From positions 1 to 64,000 of the forward strand of contig NZ_JMPP01000006.1 in assembly GCF_000735435.1 (NCBI RefSeq): 64,000 nt of DNA, written 5' to 3'. The DNA comes from Klebsiella planticola ATCC 33531 (GTDB taxonomy: Bacteria > Pseudomonadota > Gammaproteobacteria > Enterobacterales > Enterobacteriaceae). Made by a program: the position numbers and the translations under genes. This document shows positions 49,974 to 57,483 of the stretch, in pieces. The notes under the pieces are model-generated. The model saw nothing but the letters and a program-made list of their open reading frames with translations. It had not been told where the DNA came from and did not search any database. How positions within the stretch are numbered: the stretch's first letter is position 1; the number at the start of each line of letters is the position of its first letter.

Positions 49974-51125
49974 TCAAGGTTGAGCGGATATCACCATCTG
50001 TGATGGACTGCCTACCGGAGTGTAGTCCGGGGCAAAAGTCAGCTTGCCGCTCTGCGGCGCCACGCTAAAACGGGTGATATTATCGCTACGCTGGTTCATG
50101 ACGTACAGCCACTGCCCCTGATTATCCAGCGTCAACGTCCGCGGGTAGTCGCCGCGGGTCCAGATATCCTCCTGATGGCTCAGGCTGCCGTCGGCCAGCA
50201 CGCTAAAATGCGCGATGCTGTTATGCAGGCGATTGGCGACGTACAGCTGTTTGCCATCGGCGCTGAGGACCAGCCCGGCGGCAAAGCTGGTGCCTTTGTA
50301 GCCCTTCGGCAGTGCGGAAACCGTTTTGCCTTCGCGCAGCAGCCCGCTTTTCTTATCAATATGATAGAACGTCAGCGTCGAGGATTCTTCATTAATCAGC
50401 CACAGGCCATCCCCTTTCGGCGTAAAGACAAAATGACGCGGCCCGGCGCCGGCAGAAGAGGCAGCGATAAACGGCGGATCGTTCGGCGTGAGCTTGCCGC
50501 TGCTATTGTCGATCCGGTACTGATAGATCCGATCCAACCCCAGATCGGTAGAATAAACATATTTCCCGCTCGGATCGGCGGCGATCATATGGGCATGCGG
50601 GCCGTTATGATCGCTGATGGCAAAGCTCCCCTCGACCGCCGCGGCCGGCCGCTCTGCGCCGGCAGGGCCCTGATCCTGATGGCTATCGACCGCCTCGCCG
50701 AGGCTGCCATCGTCTTTGATCGGCAGCACCGCCACCGTTCCGCTGACATAATTCGCCACTAGCAGATGACGACCGTCCGGCGTCAGCGACAGATAGACCG
50801 GCCCGGCCCCCAGAGAAGAGACCTGATTAAGATCGGTCAGCTCACCGTTAGCTTCAATCCGCCACGCCTGCACCACCCCCTTTTCGACTTCGCTGGCGGC
50901 ATACAGGGTTTTACCGTCCCGCGACACGGTGAGTTGGGCCACGTTCGGCAACGAGCTGACCAGGGCCTTATCGCGCAGCGCGCCGGTTTTAGCGTCGACG
51001 GTAAACCGGTAGAGACCTTCGCCATTCGGGTTGTAGGTTCCGACCCAGGCATAATGCGTTTGCGCGCAGGCGGTAGCGGCCAGCAGAGAAAGTGAAGCAG
51101 CAAGCAGGTGACGAGCGGTGGGCAT
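49974..51125 (-). CDS. Exported lactonase-family seven-bladed propeller protein
   Basis: A 383-residue protein of the YbhE/3-carboxymuconate-cyclase-like lactonase family. An N-terminal signal peptide (MPTARHLLAASLSLLAATAC, likely cut near ACA-QT) directs it to the periplasm, unlike the cytosolic 6-phosphogluconolactonase Pgl. Repeated propeller blades carry motifs such as LSLTPDGRHLLVANY and LVLSADGKQLYVANR. A role in opening a sugar-acid lactone before uptake is inferred from the neighbouring sugar-acid enzymes. AAGGAG precedes the ATG. It follows the aldolase gene by 77 bp. Confidence 0.8.
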   Translation of the reverse strand: MPTARHLLAASLSLLAATACAQTHYAWVGTYNPNGEGLYRFTVDAKTGALRDKALVSSLPNVAQLTVSRDGKTLYAASEVEKGVVQAWRIEANGELTDLNQVSSLGAGPVYLSLTPDGRHLLVANYVSGTVAVLPIKDDGSLGEAVDSHQDQGPAGAERPAAAVEGSFAISDHNGPHAHMIAADPSGKYVYSTDLGLDRIYQYRIDNSSGKLTPNDPPFIAASSAGAGPRHFVFTPKGDGLWLINEESSTLTFYHIDKKSGLLREGKTVSALPKGYKGTSFAAGLVLSADGKQLYVANRLHNSIAHFSVLADGSLSHQEDIWTRGDYPRTLTLDNQGQWLYVMNQRSDNITRFSVAPQSGKLTFAPDYTPVGSPSQMVISAQP

Positions 51126-51202
51126 AGTGACTCCTTGATGGTTCGATGGGGGGTTCCGCACGCGTCTCTCGCAGAGCAACGCGTGCGGCGGGGACAGCAA
51201 AC

Positions 51203-51943
51203 CTATTTGACGAGCGCTTTGGTCATCTCCAGCAGCTGGCGAACGTCCGCCGGGCGGGTATTGCCGCTGGCTTTATCAATAATCGAGCTATAAATGTGCG
51301 GAATAATTTTGCTGACCCCCGCGTCCAGCGCGATCTGCAGGATTTCGCTGTAGTTGTCCAGATCGATGCCGCCGGTCGGCTCCAGCCAGAAATCATGGCG
51401 GGCGCAGGCCTGCGCCACCGCAACGAACTCATCGCGGTGTTTCAGGCCGCCCATCGGGAAGTATTTGATTGAACTGCCGCCCATATCCTTCAGCAGGGCA
51501 ATGGCGGTTTCCAGCGGCACAATTCCGTCCGCTGCGCCGCTGCTCAGCGGGCCGGTCGAGATCTTAACCATCCCCGGCGTGCCGGTCGGCGACACCAGAC
51601 CGTTGACCACGGTCTGGTTCTGCCCAAGCAGCGCACGGCTGGCGCCGACGCCGGTAAACACCTGATTAACGTGCTGCGGCTGTACCTGACGCGAGATTTC
51701 GCTGACCATCGCCGACTGATTCGGATCGCCCGCGCCCAGCCCTACCGAGAGCGCGTTATCGATGAGCTGAGCATATTCACGCATATCCGCCACCGCGCTC
51801 GCCACGTCCGGATAGTTTTTGGAGAGCACGCCAACCAGGACGTGACCTTCCGCCGCCTCATAGATTTCGCGGGCGTTGTCTTTGCTGCCCGCCAGGACGT
51901 TCAGGCAGACGCGGTCACGGTAAAAATTAGGGGTCAGTTTCAT
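51203..51943 (-). CDS. KDPG/KDGP-type aldolase (DgaF family)
   Basis: A 246-residue TIM-barrel class I aldolase of the DgaF family. The probable Schiff-base lysine is Lys160 in GGSSIKYFPMGG. DgaF of Salmonella cleaves 2-keto-3-deoxygluconate-6-phosphate to pyruvate and glyceraldehyde-3-phosphate. Its ATG overlaps the upstream ammonia-lyase stop (ATGA), so the two are translationally coupled. Function by family; the true substrate depends on the upstream steps. Confidence 0.85.
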   Translation of the reverse strand: MKLTPNFYRDRVCLNVLAGSKDNAREIYEAAEGHVLVGVLSKNYPDVASAVADMREYAQLIDNALSVGLGAGDPNQSAMVSEISRQVQPQHVNQVFTGVGASRALLGQNQTVVNGLVSPTGTPGMVKISTGPLSSGAADGIVPLETAIALLKDMGGSSIKYFPMGGLKHRDEFVAVAQACARHDFWLEPTGGIDLDNYSEILQIALDAGVSKIIPHIYSSIIDKASGNTRPADVRQLLEMTKALVK

Positions 51944-53058
51944 GCGTTTTTCTCCTTGTTCAGAACCTCGGCGATGCGACGAGAGACAATCTCCAGCTGT
52001 TGCGCGTTCACGCTGCGAACATCGGCTTCAATAATGCCTTCGTTGGCCTTGTAGCCGCGGAAGTAGATGGCGTATTCGCCCTGTTTCAGCGCGTCGACCA
52101 GTTCGCCGGTGGCGATACCGGTGACGGTTTCATCGAATTTGATTTCCGCACGGGCGATGTCGCGGCCGGCGCTGTCCCAGACCACACGGGCGGTAACGCC
52201 GTTGAGGGTATTGAGCTGGTTAATGAACGGCGTCATTTTAGCGACCATCTCATCGCCGCTCTCTTTACGCGCCAGCAGATAGTGTTCAATCGCGCAGGTC
52301 AGACCGAGGATCCCCTCTTTACCCACCTTCATCGCCCGGCCAATCCCCGCCGACTGGCGTTTCACCCACTCAACGTACTGAGTTTTCCCCACCACCAGAC
52401 CGCTGGTTGGCCCTTCAATCGCTTTCGCACCGCTGTAAATCACCAGGTCAGCACCGGCACGGTAGTAGCATTGCAGGTCTTCTTCCGCCGCCGCATCGAC
52501 GATCAGCGGCAGGTTATGTTTACGCGCCACCACCACCGCCTGCTCGACGCTGAGCATGCTTTTCTGCACGCAGTGGTGGGATTTGATATACAGAATCGCC
52601 GCCGTACGCGGAGTGATCGCCGCTGCCAGCTGGTCAGCGGAACATTCGTTGGCATAGCCCGCTTCCACCAGCTTGCCACCGCCCAGCGCGACCATCGAGC
52701 CCACCGGCGCGCCAAAGTTAACGTTGTGGCCTTTCGGCAGCACGATCTCATTGTTTTCAATCGGCGTAACGTGCAGGTTTTCCAGCAGCCAGCTGCTGTC
52801 TTTTACCAGCACCGCCGCCACCGACTGGGCGATCCCCGCCGAGGCGCAGGAGACGACGGTCGCCCCTTCCACGTCCAGCAGCTGCGCAATGTATTCGCCG
52901 GTTTTATTCACCAGGTCTTTGATTTCGAAGTAGTGATTCATGCCGCTCATCACCGCCTCCACCACTTCCGGACGTGGAGTGGAGACCCCCAACGCCGTCA
53001 TGCGGCCGGAGGTATTGATGACTTGCTTGAGGTGGTATTTTTCAAAAATCGAAGGCAT
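51940..53058 (-). CDS. PLP-dependent ammonia lyase (DgaE family)
   Basis: The 372-residue protein has the SelA/DgaE-type fold I. The PLP lysine is Lys212 in IYSGAKAIEG, and the cofactor aspartate is Asp188 in LPLIVDAAAEED. DgaE converts D-glucosaminate-6-phosphate to 2-keto-3-deoxygluconate-6-phosphate and ammonia. Here it overlaps the amidohydrolase gene by 17 bp and the aldolase gene by 4 bp, so the three enzymes form a tight unit. The N-terminal stretch (residues 5-22) matches the family's start. Confidence 0.87.
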   Translation of the reverse strand: MPSIFEKYHLKQVINTSGRMTALGVSTPRPEVVEAVMSGMNHYFEIKDLVNKTGEYIAQLLDVEGATVVSCASAGIAQSVAAVLVKDSSWLLENLHVTPIENNEIVLPKGHNVNFGAPVGSMVALGGGKLVEAGYANECSADQLAAAITPRTAAILYIKSHHCVQKSMLSVEQAVVVARKHNLPLIVDAAAEEDLQCYYRAGADLVIYSGAKAIEGPTSGLVVGKTQYVEWVKRQSAGIGRAMKVGKEGILGLTCAIEHYLLARKESGDEMVAKMTPFINQLNTLNGVTARVVWDSAGRDIARAEIKFDETVTGIATGELVDALKQGEYAIYFRGYKANEGIIEADVRSVNAQQLEIVSRRIAEVLNKEKNA

Positions 53059-54175
53059 TTTCCGCGCTCCCTTGTTCGGTCAGATAGCCCTTGCCCGCGC
53101 GAATCGCGGCAAGCGGCACCAGAATATTGTCAGCCTGCAGGCTCTCTTTTTCCGCGTCGACCAGTAACGTCGGCGCATGCTGCACGGTAAACAGCGTTAA
53201 ATCAGCATCATAGCCCACGGTCAGCTGCCCTTTGCTCTTCAGGCGCAGCCCCAGGGCGGCATTCACGGTGACACAGTCAATGACCTGCGGCAGCGTCATG
53301 CCGATGGCGAGGAACTTCGACATCACCAGCGCCAGCGAGCGAACCGGCCCGTCGATGCGGTTGCGGCAGTAAATATCGGAACTGATGCTGTGCGGCAGAA
53401 TGCCCAGCGCGATGGCCCGTCGCGCCACTTCGAAGCTGAAGCTGGCGGTACCGTGGCCAACATCAAGGCGCACGCCACGCTGTAGCGCACGGGTAATCGA
53501 GGCGCGCAGCTCGCCTTCCGGCGTCAGAATGCGATTCGGTTTGCCGTTATAGCAGTGGGTAATGATGTCGCCTGCGCTGAGCCGTTCGGCGATCTCATCG
53601 AGGTTCGGCGGATTATTGCCGATATGCACCATCAGCGGCAGATCGCCGTTTTCCTGCTGAATGGCCTTCGCCCGCTCCAGCGGCGTAATCCCGTTCTCGC
53701 CAACCACGCTGCTGCTCATGCGCGCCTTCAGGCCGACGATAAAATCCGGGTGGCGTGTGACCGCCTGCTTCACCGCATCCGCGTCAATGTTGGCCATGTT
53801 GGCCAGTTCGTTCTGGGCGATCAGCCCGACGCGGGAGATATTGAGCAGCGCATAAACGTCGGTGGCCGCTGCGCGGGTCAGCTGATAAAAATCATCGATG
53901 TCGTCCGCACCGGTGCTGCCGGCATCAATCACGGTAGTGACGCCGGTGGCGATACCGATGCTGTCCGGCTGGTCATGATAAATCGGTGACTTCGGGTAGC
54001 AGTGAACGTGGGAATCAATCCAGCCGGCGCTCACGTAATAACGCCCGTCCAGCGCCACTGTTTTACGCGCTGACGCGCTAATCTCGCCCAGCGCGGCAAT
54101 TTTGCCGTCCTGGATGGCGATATCGGTCAGGGTATCGTCGACGAGGCGCGCACCGCGCAGGAGTAAATCAAACAT
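53042..54175 (-). CDS. Amidohydrolase/deacetylase-family metallohydrolase
   Basis: A 377-residue amidohydrolase-superfamily enzyme. Metal and catalytic residues are His56 and His58 (DSHVHCY), a candidate bridging lysine Lys150 (VGLKAR), His184 (VHIGN), His207 (THCYNG) and Asp267 (SSDIY). The family is commonly paired with DgaE/DgaF-type enzymes and is annotated as a deacetylase or dihydroorotase-like hydrolase. Removal of an N-acyl group from an amino-sugar acid before the ammonia lyase is the simplest inference. It overlaps the next gene by 17 bp. Confidence 0.82.
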   Translation of the reverse strand: MFDLLLRGARLVDDTLTDIAIQDGKIAALGEISASARKTVALDGRYYVSAGWIDSHVHCYPKSPIYHDQPDSIGIATGVTTVIDAGSTGADDIDDFYQLTRAAATDVYALLNISRVGLIAQNELANMANIDADAVKQAVTRHPDFIVGLKARMSSSVVGENGITPLERAKAIQQENGDLPLMVHIGNNPPNLDEIAERLSAGDIITHCYNGKPNRILTPEGELRASITRALQRGVRLDVGHGTASFSFEVARRAIALGILPHSISSDIYCRNRIDGPVRSLALVMSKFLAIGMTLPQVIDCVTVNAALGLRLKSKGQLTVGYDADLTLFTVQHAPTLLVDAEKESLQADNILVPLAAIRAGKGYLTEQGSAENAFDF

Positions 54176-54217
54176 GGGTCTCTCCTGGTAAAGCGGGCGC
54201 CTGAGCGCCCGCAGGAC

Positions 54218-54862
54218 TTAACCAATAGCAATCGGGAAAAGGGATCCCAGAATCATCGCGCCGAGAATGGCGCCGCCGGTGATCGGCTTCTGCCAGATGT
54301 AAAACAGCAGTGCTCCAACCAGAGAACCGATACCGATAGGAATCGAGGCGGTCATGGCGCTGAGGATAATCAACGGCCCGAGGAAGCGGCCGGAAGCGTT
54401 ACCGGCCCCCATCATCACGTCGGCGCCGTAGGTGGAGTCGCTCTGATTGATGGTGAACTTACGCGCCAGAATGATGATGTAACCCACCGCCAGCCCCAGC
54501 GCGAGGCCGGTCGCCAGCGAAGCGGCAAAGTTCGCCACCGGGAAGACAAAACCGGCCCCGAGCAGCAGCGCCGGCACGCCAAGGCCGATACCGGTCTGAA
54601 TCGCGCCGCCGATATCGAGGATCCCCACCAGCGAGCCTTCGATAATACGGGCGAAGAGGAAGCTGGCGCCGAACGCGGCCACCGCGCCATAAGCCCCGGT
54701 ATCAATGCCCGCTTTCAGCATGGCCACGAAGGCCACTTCGTTAAACGCGCCGATGCCGTAGAGGTAGTACATATGGGTCCCGGCGAAAACACCGGAGGAG
54801 AGCAGACCAACAAAGATCGGAAACGACCAGTCGGCATACCAAAAACCTTTATTCTGTTCCAT
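54218..54862 (-). CDS. DUF4310 family integral membrane protein
   Basis: A 214-residue hydrophobic protein with about five or six membrane segments (roughly 13-33, 45-70, 75-97, 100-125, 155-180, 185-212), rich in Gly and Ala. It has no recognised catalytic motif. DUF4310, DUF4311, DUF4312 and SFCGS proteins occur together, as here. Two membrane and two soluble subunits suggest a transporter, with this as one channel subunit; that is inference. GGAG precedes the start, and the gap from DUF4311 is 13 bp. Confidence 0.8.
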   Translation of the reverse strand: MEQNKGFWYADWSFPIFVGLLSSGVFAGTHMYYLYGIGAFNEVAFVAMLKAGIDTGAYGAVAAFGASFLFARIIEGSLVGILDIGGAIQTGIGLGVPALLLGAGFVFPVANFAASLATGLALGLAVGYIIILARKFTINQSDSTYGADVMMGAGNASGRFLGPLIILSAMTASIPIGIGSLVGALLFYIWQKPITGGAILGAMILGSLFPIAIG

Positions 54863-54875
54863 TTCGAGGCTCCTG

Positions 54876-55652
54876 TTATTTGCCGCTGAGCGAGTTGTGG
54901 ATCAGATCCAGCCAGTTCGGCACGGTCAGATGGAAGGATTCCAGCGTCTTGATATCAAAGCCGCGGAAGAAGGCGCTCAGGACAAACAGCGCAACAATGG
55001 CGGACATCATCACTTTGGTGACGCGGTTCCAGCCGCTCTCTTCAACGCCCTTACCGATCAGAATGCCCAGTACCAGACCCGGCACGGCGTTACCCATAAT
55101 CAGCTGCGCCGCGCCGCCGAAAATAGTGGCCCAAAAGCCCGATTTTTTACCGGCGTCGATGGCCGCCAGCCAGAAGATTACCGGCATCACGGTGTTAACC
55201 AGCAGGTTAGCCGCCGGGACCAGCACCTTCACCGCGGTGACCTGCAGCGCTTCCGGTACGGAAGAGGCGGTCAGGTTTAAGAAGGAGACCACCAGCATGC
55301 CGATGATGCCGCAGGCAATCGCCATCTTCTTCGGATCGTGCAGCGTTTCGCCGACGTTACGGTTTTTCAACATCAATGCCGCGGCGCCCCAGTTCGGGAT
55401 AATGCGGTGATCGACATCCTGGGTGAATGAACCTGCTGCAACGGAAGAGGCCCAGGCGTTAAAGAAGAAGCCCAGACCAAAGGAGAAGTGGGAAGCCGGA
55501 TCGCCTTCGCAGGAATTCAGCTCGCCCAGAGTACGAAACGCCCCCATCCCCTGGGTGGTAGGCGCATGAAACATGCGTGCCGCTCCGGCGCCCACTCCGA
55601 CGCCGACCAGGCCGCCGATAATGAGCGATTTTATTAAAATTATCAGGAACAT
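54876..55652 (-). CDS. DUF4311 family integral membrane protein
   Basis: A 258-residue membrane protein. Hydrophobic segments lie at about 3-25, 55-75, 111-132, 143-165, 170-200 and 213-232; the segment around residues 40-52 (FRTLGELNSCEGDPASH) is polar and probably functional. The name of its family carries no function. It forms a pair with DUF4310 and would be the second membrane subunit of the proposed transporter. AGGG precedes the ATG at moderate distance. Confidence 0.8.
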   Translation of the reverse strand: MFLIILIKSLIIGGLVGVGVGAGAARMFHAPTTQGMGAFRTLGELNSCEGDPASHFSFGLGFFFNAWASSVAAGSFTQDVDHRIIPNWGAAALMLKNRNVGETLHDPKKMAIACGIIGMLVVSFLNLTASSVPEALQVTAVKVLVPAANLLVNTVMPVIFWLAAIDAGKKSGFWATIFGGAAQLIMGNAVPGLVLGILIGKGVEESGWNRVTKVMMSAIVALFVLSAFFRGFDIKTLESFHLTVPNWLDLIHNSLSGK

Positions 55653-55673
55653 AGTTTAACCCTATGATGAAAT

Positions 55674-55973
55674 TCAGGTTTGCGTGACGAAATCCACTTT
55701 ATCGACATTGATGGCGGTCACGTTGACGGTGACATCCAGCTCCACGCTGTAGGTCCGTCGTTCACGACGCAAAAAGAAGAACAGAAACGCTTCTTTGCGC
55801 GTCGCTTCATGCGCACGAACAACCTTCACATCCTGTGGCTCAATACGCAGTAAGATATGCGGTGAAGTTTTCATCACCGCGGCCTGTACATGGTTCAGGG
55901 CGTCGGCGAAGGCCCGTGTTTTGCTTTCGCCTTTCCCCTTCACGCTCACCGTCGTGGTGAATTGCTCTTTCAT
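55674..55973 (-). CDS. DUF4312 family small soluble protein
   Basis: A 99-residue alpha/beta protein without signal or membrane segments; it contains a basic FFFLRRERR stretch and ends in beta-strand-like repeats. No function is known. The ATG at 55973 is used; a GTG at 55979 overlaps the upstream stop codon (GTGA) and is an equally possible start that adds two residues. It lies between the SFCGS gene and DUF4311 in one transcription unit. Confidence 0.75.
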   Translation of the reverse strand: MKEQFTTTVSVKGKGESKTRAFADALNHVQAAVMKTSPHILLRIEPQDVKVVRAHEATRKEAFLFFFLRRERRTYSVELDVTVNVTAINVDKVDFVTQT

Positions 55974-55975
55974 GC

Positions 55976-56338
55976 TCACGCGCCGTATTTCTTTTTCCAG
56001 GCTTCCACCAGGCGCTCGCCCAGCTCTTCTTTATCCATAAAGCCGAAACCCAGAACGTTGTAGCCTTCGTTGATAGCGGTCACGCCTTCGTCAACGGAGC
56101 GCATGCCATATTTAGCCTTGTAGCCGTGCTTGTTCTGCGCAGTGATGGCGCCTGCGCCGCCGCTGCCGCAGAAGGAGATGCCGAAGGTGGCGTTTTCTGC
56201 TTTCATCATGTCGCCCAGCTTCATATCAGCGGCAACACCCGGTACAACAACAGCACGAGCACCGGCTTTTTCCGCGCCAGCGGCCACTTTTTGCCCTTTA
56301 CCCAGGCGGTCGCCAATCACTACGGTAATCTGTTCCAT
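55976..56338 (-). CDS. SFCGS-family glycine-rich small protein
   Basis: A 120-residue soluble protein named for the motif GISFCGSGGAG (Ser55, Phe56, Cys57, Gly58, Ser59). The layout, a beta-strand (ITVVIGDRLG) at the N-terminus, alternating helices and a central Cys in a Gly-rich loop, is reminiscent of small PTS EIIB proteins that carry a phosphocysteine, but homology is not shown. It follows the small PRD protein by 10 bp. GGAGTAAC precedes the ATG. Confidence 0.78.
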   Translation of the reverse strand: MEQITVVIGDRLGKGQKVAAGAEKAGARAVVVPGVAADMKLGDMMKAENATFGISFCGSGGAGAITAQNKHGYKAKYGMRSVDEGVTAINEGYNVLGFGFMDKEELGERLVEAWKKKYGA

Positions 56339-56348
56339 TTGTTACTCC

Positions 56349-56687
56349 TTACAGGTTGTCTTTTGCTACTTCGAAGTGGACGGACAGCAGCCAGGACTCT
56401 TCTTCTGGCAGGTTGCCGAATTCCGCGACCACTTCGCGGGCAAGCATCATTGAATCTTCTGAAATTTCTTCAAACAGGCTGGCATCCACTTCCGGCAGCG
56501 GCTCGCCGCTAATCGACCGGTGGGCCATTGCCCGCACGTGGGAAGTCAGCATCTGCTCCTGGACGGCGTTGGGGATGATATTGCGACGGCTTAACAGTGC
56601 ATAAACCCGTGGCAGCATCTTCTCAGCCAGCTGCTCCGTTTGCTTTGCCTGTTCCCCTACGTCGTTTATTACCGCTCCGTTATTCAC
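56349..56687 (-). CDS. Small stand-alone PRD protein
   Basis: A 112-residue single PTS-regulation domain (AEKMLPRVYALLSRRNI..., SHVRAMAHRSISGE..., LSVHFEVAKDN) with candidate phospho-histidines in TSHVRAMAHR and LSVHFE. It has no DNA- or RNA-binding domain, so it may sense or modulate rather than regulate directly. The start is placed at a GTG (56687) with GGGG 8 bp upstream; a longer frame to 56804 would run through the palindromic operator and is rejected. It is the first gene of the operon. Confidence 0.72.
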   Translation of the reverse strand: MNNGAVINDVGEQAKQTEQLAEKMLPRVYALLSRRNIIPNAVQEQMLTSHVRAMAHRSISGEPLPEVDASLFEEISEDSMMLAREVVAEFGNLPEEESWLLSVHFEVAKDNL

Positions 56688-56756
56688 TTGTGTTACCCCG
56701 TTGATGTCTCTGGGGATAAAACTAGCGCCGGGGGAAAGGAGTTTGTAGCGAGTTGT

Positions 56757-56776
56757 TTTCCACTTCGAAGTGGAAA
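56757..56776 (-). promoter_or_regulatory. Perfect 20-bp palindrome upstream of the DUF4310/SFCGS operon
   Basis: TTTCCACTTCGAAGTGGAAA reads the same on both strands. It lies about 70 bp before the PRD start and about 65 bp downstream of a CRP-like site. It is the best candidate operator for the 636-residue PRD regulator. Confidence 0.65.
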
Positions 56777-56840
56777 GGCGGACGGGCTGCGTGATCCAAT
56801 GCACATAATTGCCGTGAAAGTGGCATTTTCGGCGAAATTA

Positions 56841-56856
56841 CGTGATGTGCATCACA
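56841..56856 (-). promoter_or_regulatory. CRP-like site upstream of the DUF4310/SFCGS operon
   Basis: GTGA-N6-TCACA (56842-56856) is one base short of the full CRP consensus. It sits upstream of the first gene on the minus strand, consistent with catabolite control of a sugar-acid operon. Confidence 0.65.
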
Positions 56857-56987
56857 GGTCAATCGTGGTTCCAGCGGGAAGAAGAGGTCGAATAACCGTA
56901 GAAGAAAAAAGGAAAAGTGTGATGTCGACGGGGTTTTATGACAGGAAACGAGCAGGAGGCATCGGCTGATACCTCCTGAAACGGGGC

Positions 56988-57377
56988 TTAACGGTATTTC
57001 TGATGGTAGGTATTACGGGTTGTTTTGAACCCTTCAGCGGCAGCCTGCGCCTCTTTCACTTTACCTTCCTCCGCCAGCTTCAGCGCACCGTCAATCTGAC
57101 CAATCAGAATATCCAGACCGTGACGATAGTCTTTCATTTCCGCACTGTCCGCCGCTTTGCCTTCCAGCTTCTGCGGGGTAGCTTTCTGCGCATCCACGGC
57201 GGCACCGCGCATCTTGGTCAATGCCGCTTTCAGTTCGCCCGCATCAGAGGTCTTCTGCACCACCTGCAGGTTTTGCGCGATAGTGTCCATATCTTCGCCC
57301 AGTTCAGCGGCGAACGCCGAAACAGACCCCATCGTAAGGGCGGAGACGGCCAGCATTGCTAACAGTTTTTTACGCAT
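56988..57377 (-). CDS. cybC: Soluble cytochrome b562 CybC
   Basis: A 129-residue periplasmic four-helix heme protein: signal peptide [20 protein letters not shown] with cleavage after AFA, then AELGEDM with the axial Met7 of the mature form and the axial His in [11 protein letters not shown] at the C-terminus. Its electron partner is unknown. It lies downstream of pmbA on the same strand. Confidence 0.94.
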   Translation of the reverse strand: MRKKLLAMLAVSALTMGSVSAFAAELGEDMDTIAQNLQVVQKTSDAGELKAALTKMRGAAVDAQKATPQKLEGKAADSAEMKDYRHGLDILIGQIDGALKLAEEGKVKEAQAAAEGFKTTRNTYHQKYR

Positions 57378-57483
57378 TGCTCACATCCTTTTTTATTATT
57401 TAAGCAAACGGGCGCCGCAGGGAGCGCCCTTCTGTACAGGTTATTCTGCAAACTGCATCTTGAATAGTGGGGATAATCCGCTA

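Larger units (their letters stand above)
56688..56987. other. Control region between the SFCGS operon and cybC
   Basis: This 300-bp region holds the CRP-like site, the 20-bp palindrome, the probable operon promoter (AT-rich AATTATG near 56805-56812) and a hairpin CAGGAGG/CCTCCTG (56953-56978) that may end the cybC transcript. No gene is seen. Confidence 0.55.

Noticed and set aside
49974-51125. Lipoprotein signal in the lactonase (LLAATAC)
   Set aside because: The residue three before the Cys is Ala instead of Leu/Val/Ile, so an ordinary signal peptide is more likely than a lipobox.
56690-56804. A 39-residue N-terminal extension of the small PRD protein
   Set aside because: It would translate through the 20-bp palindrome and shows no similarity to PRD domains; the GTG at 56687 has a better ribosome site.
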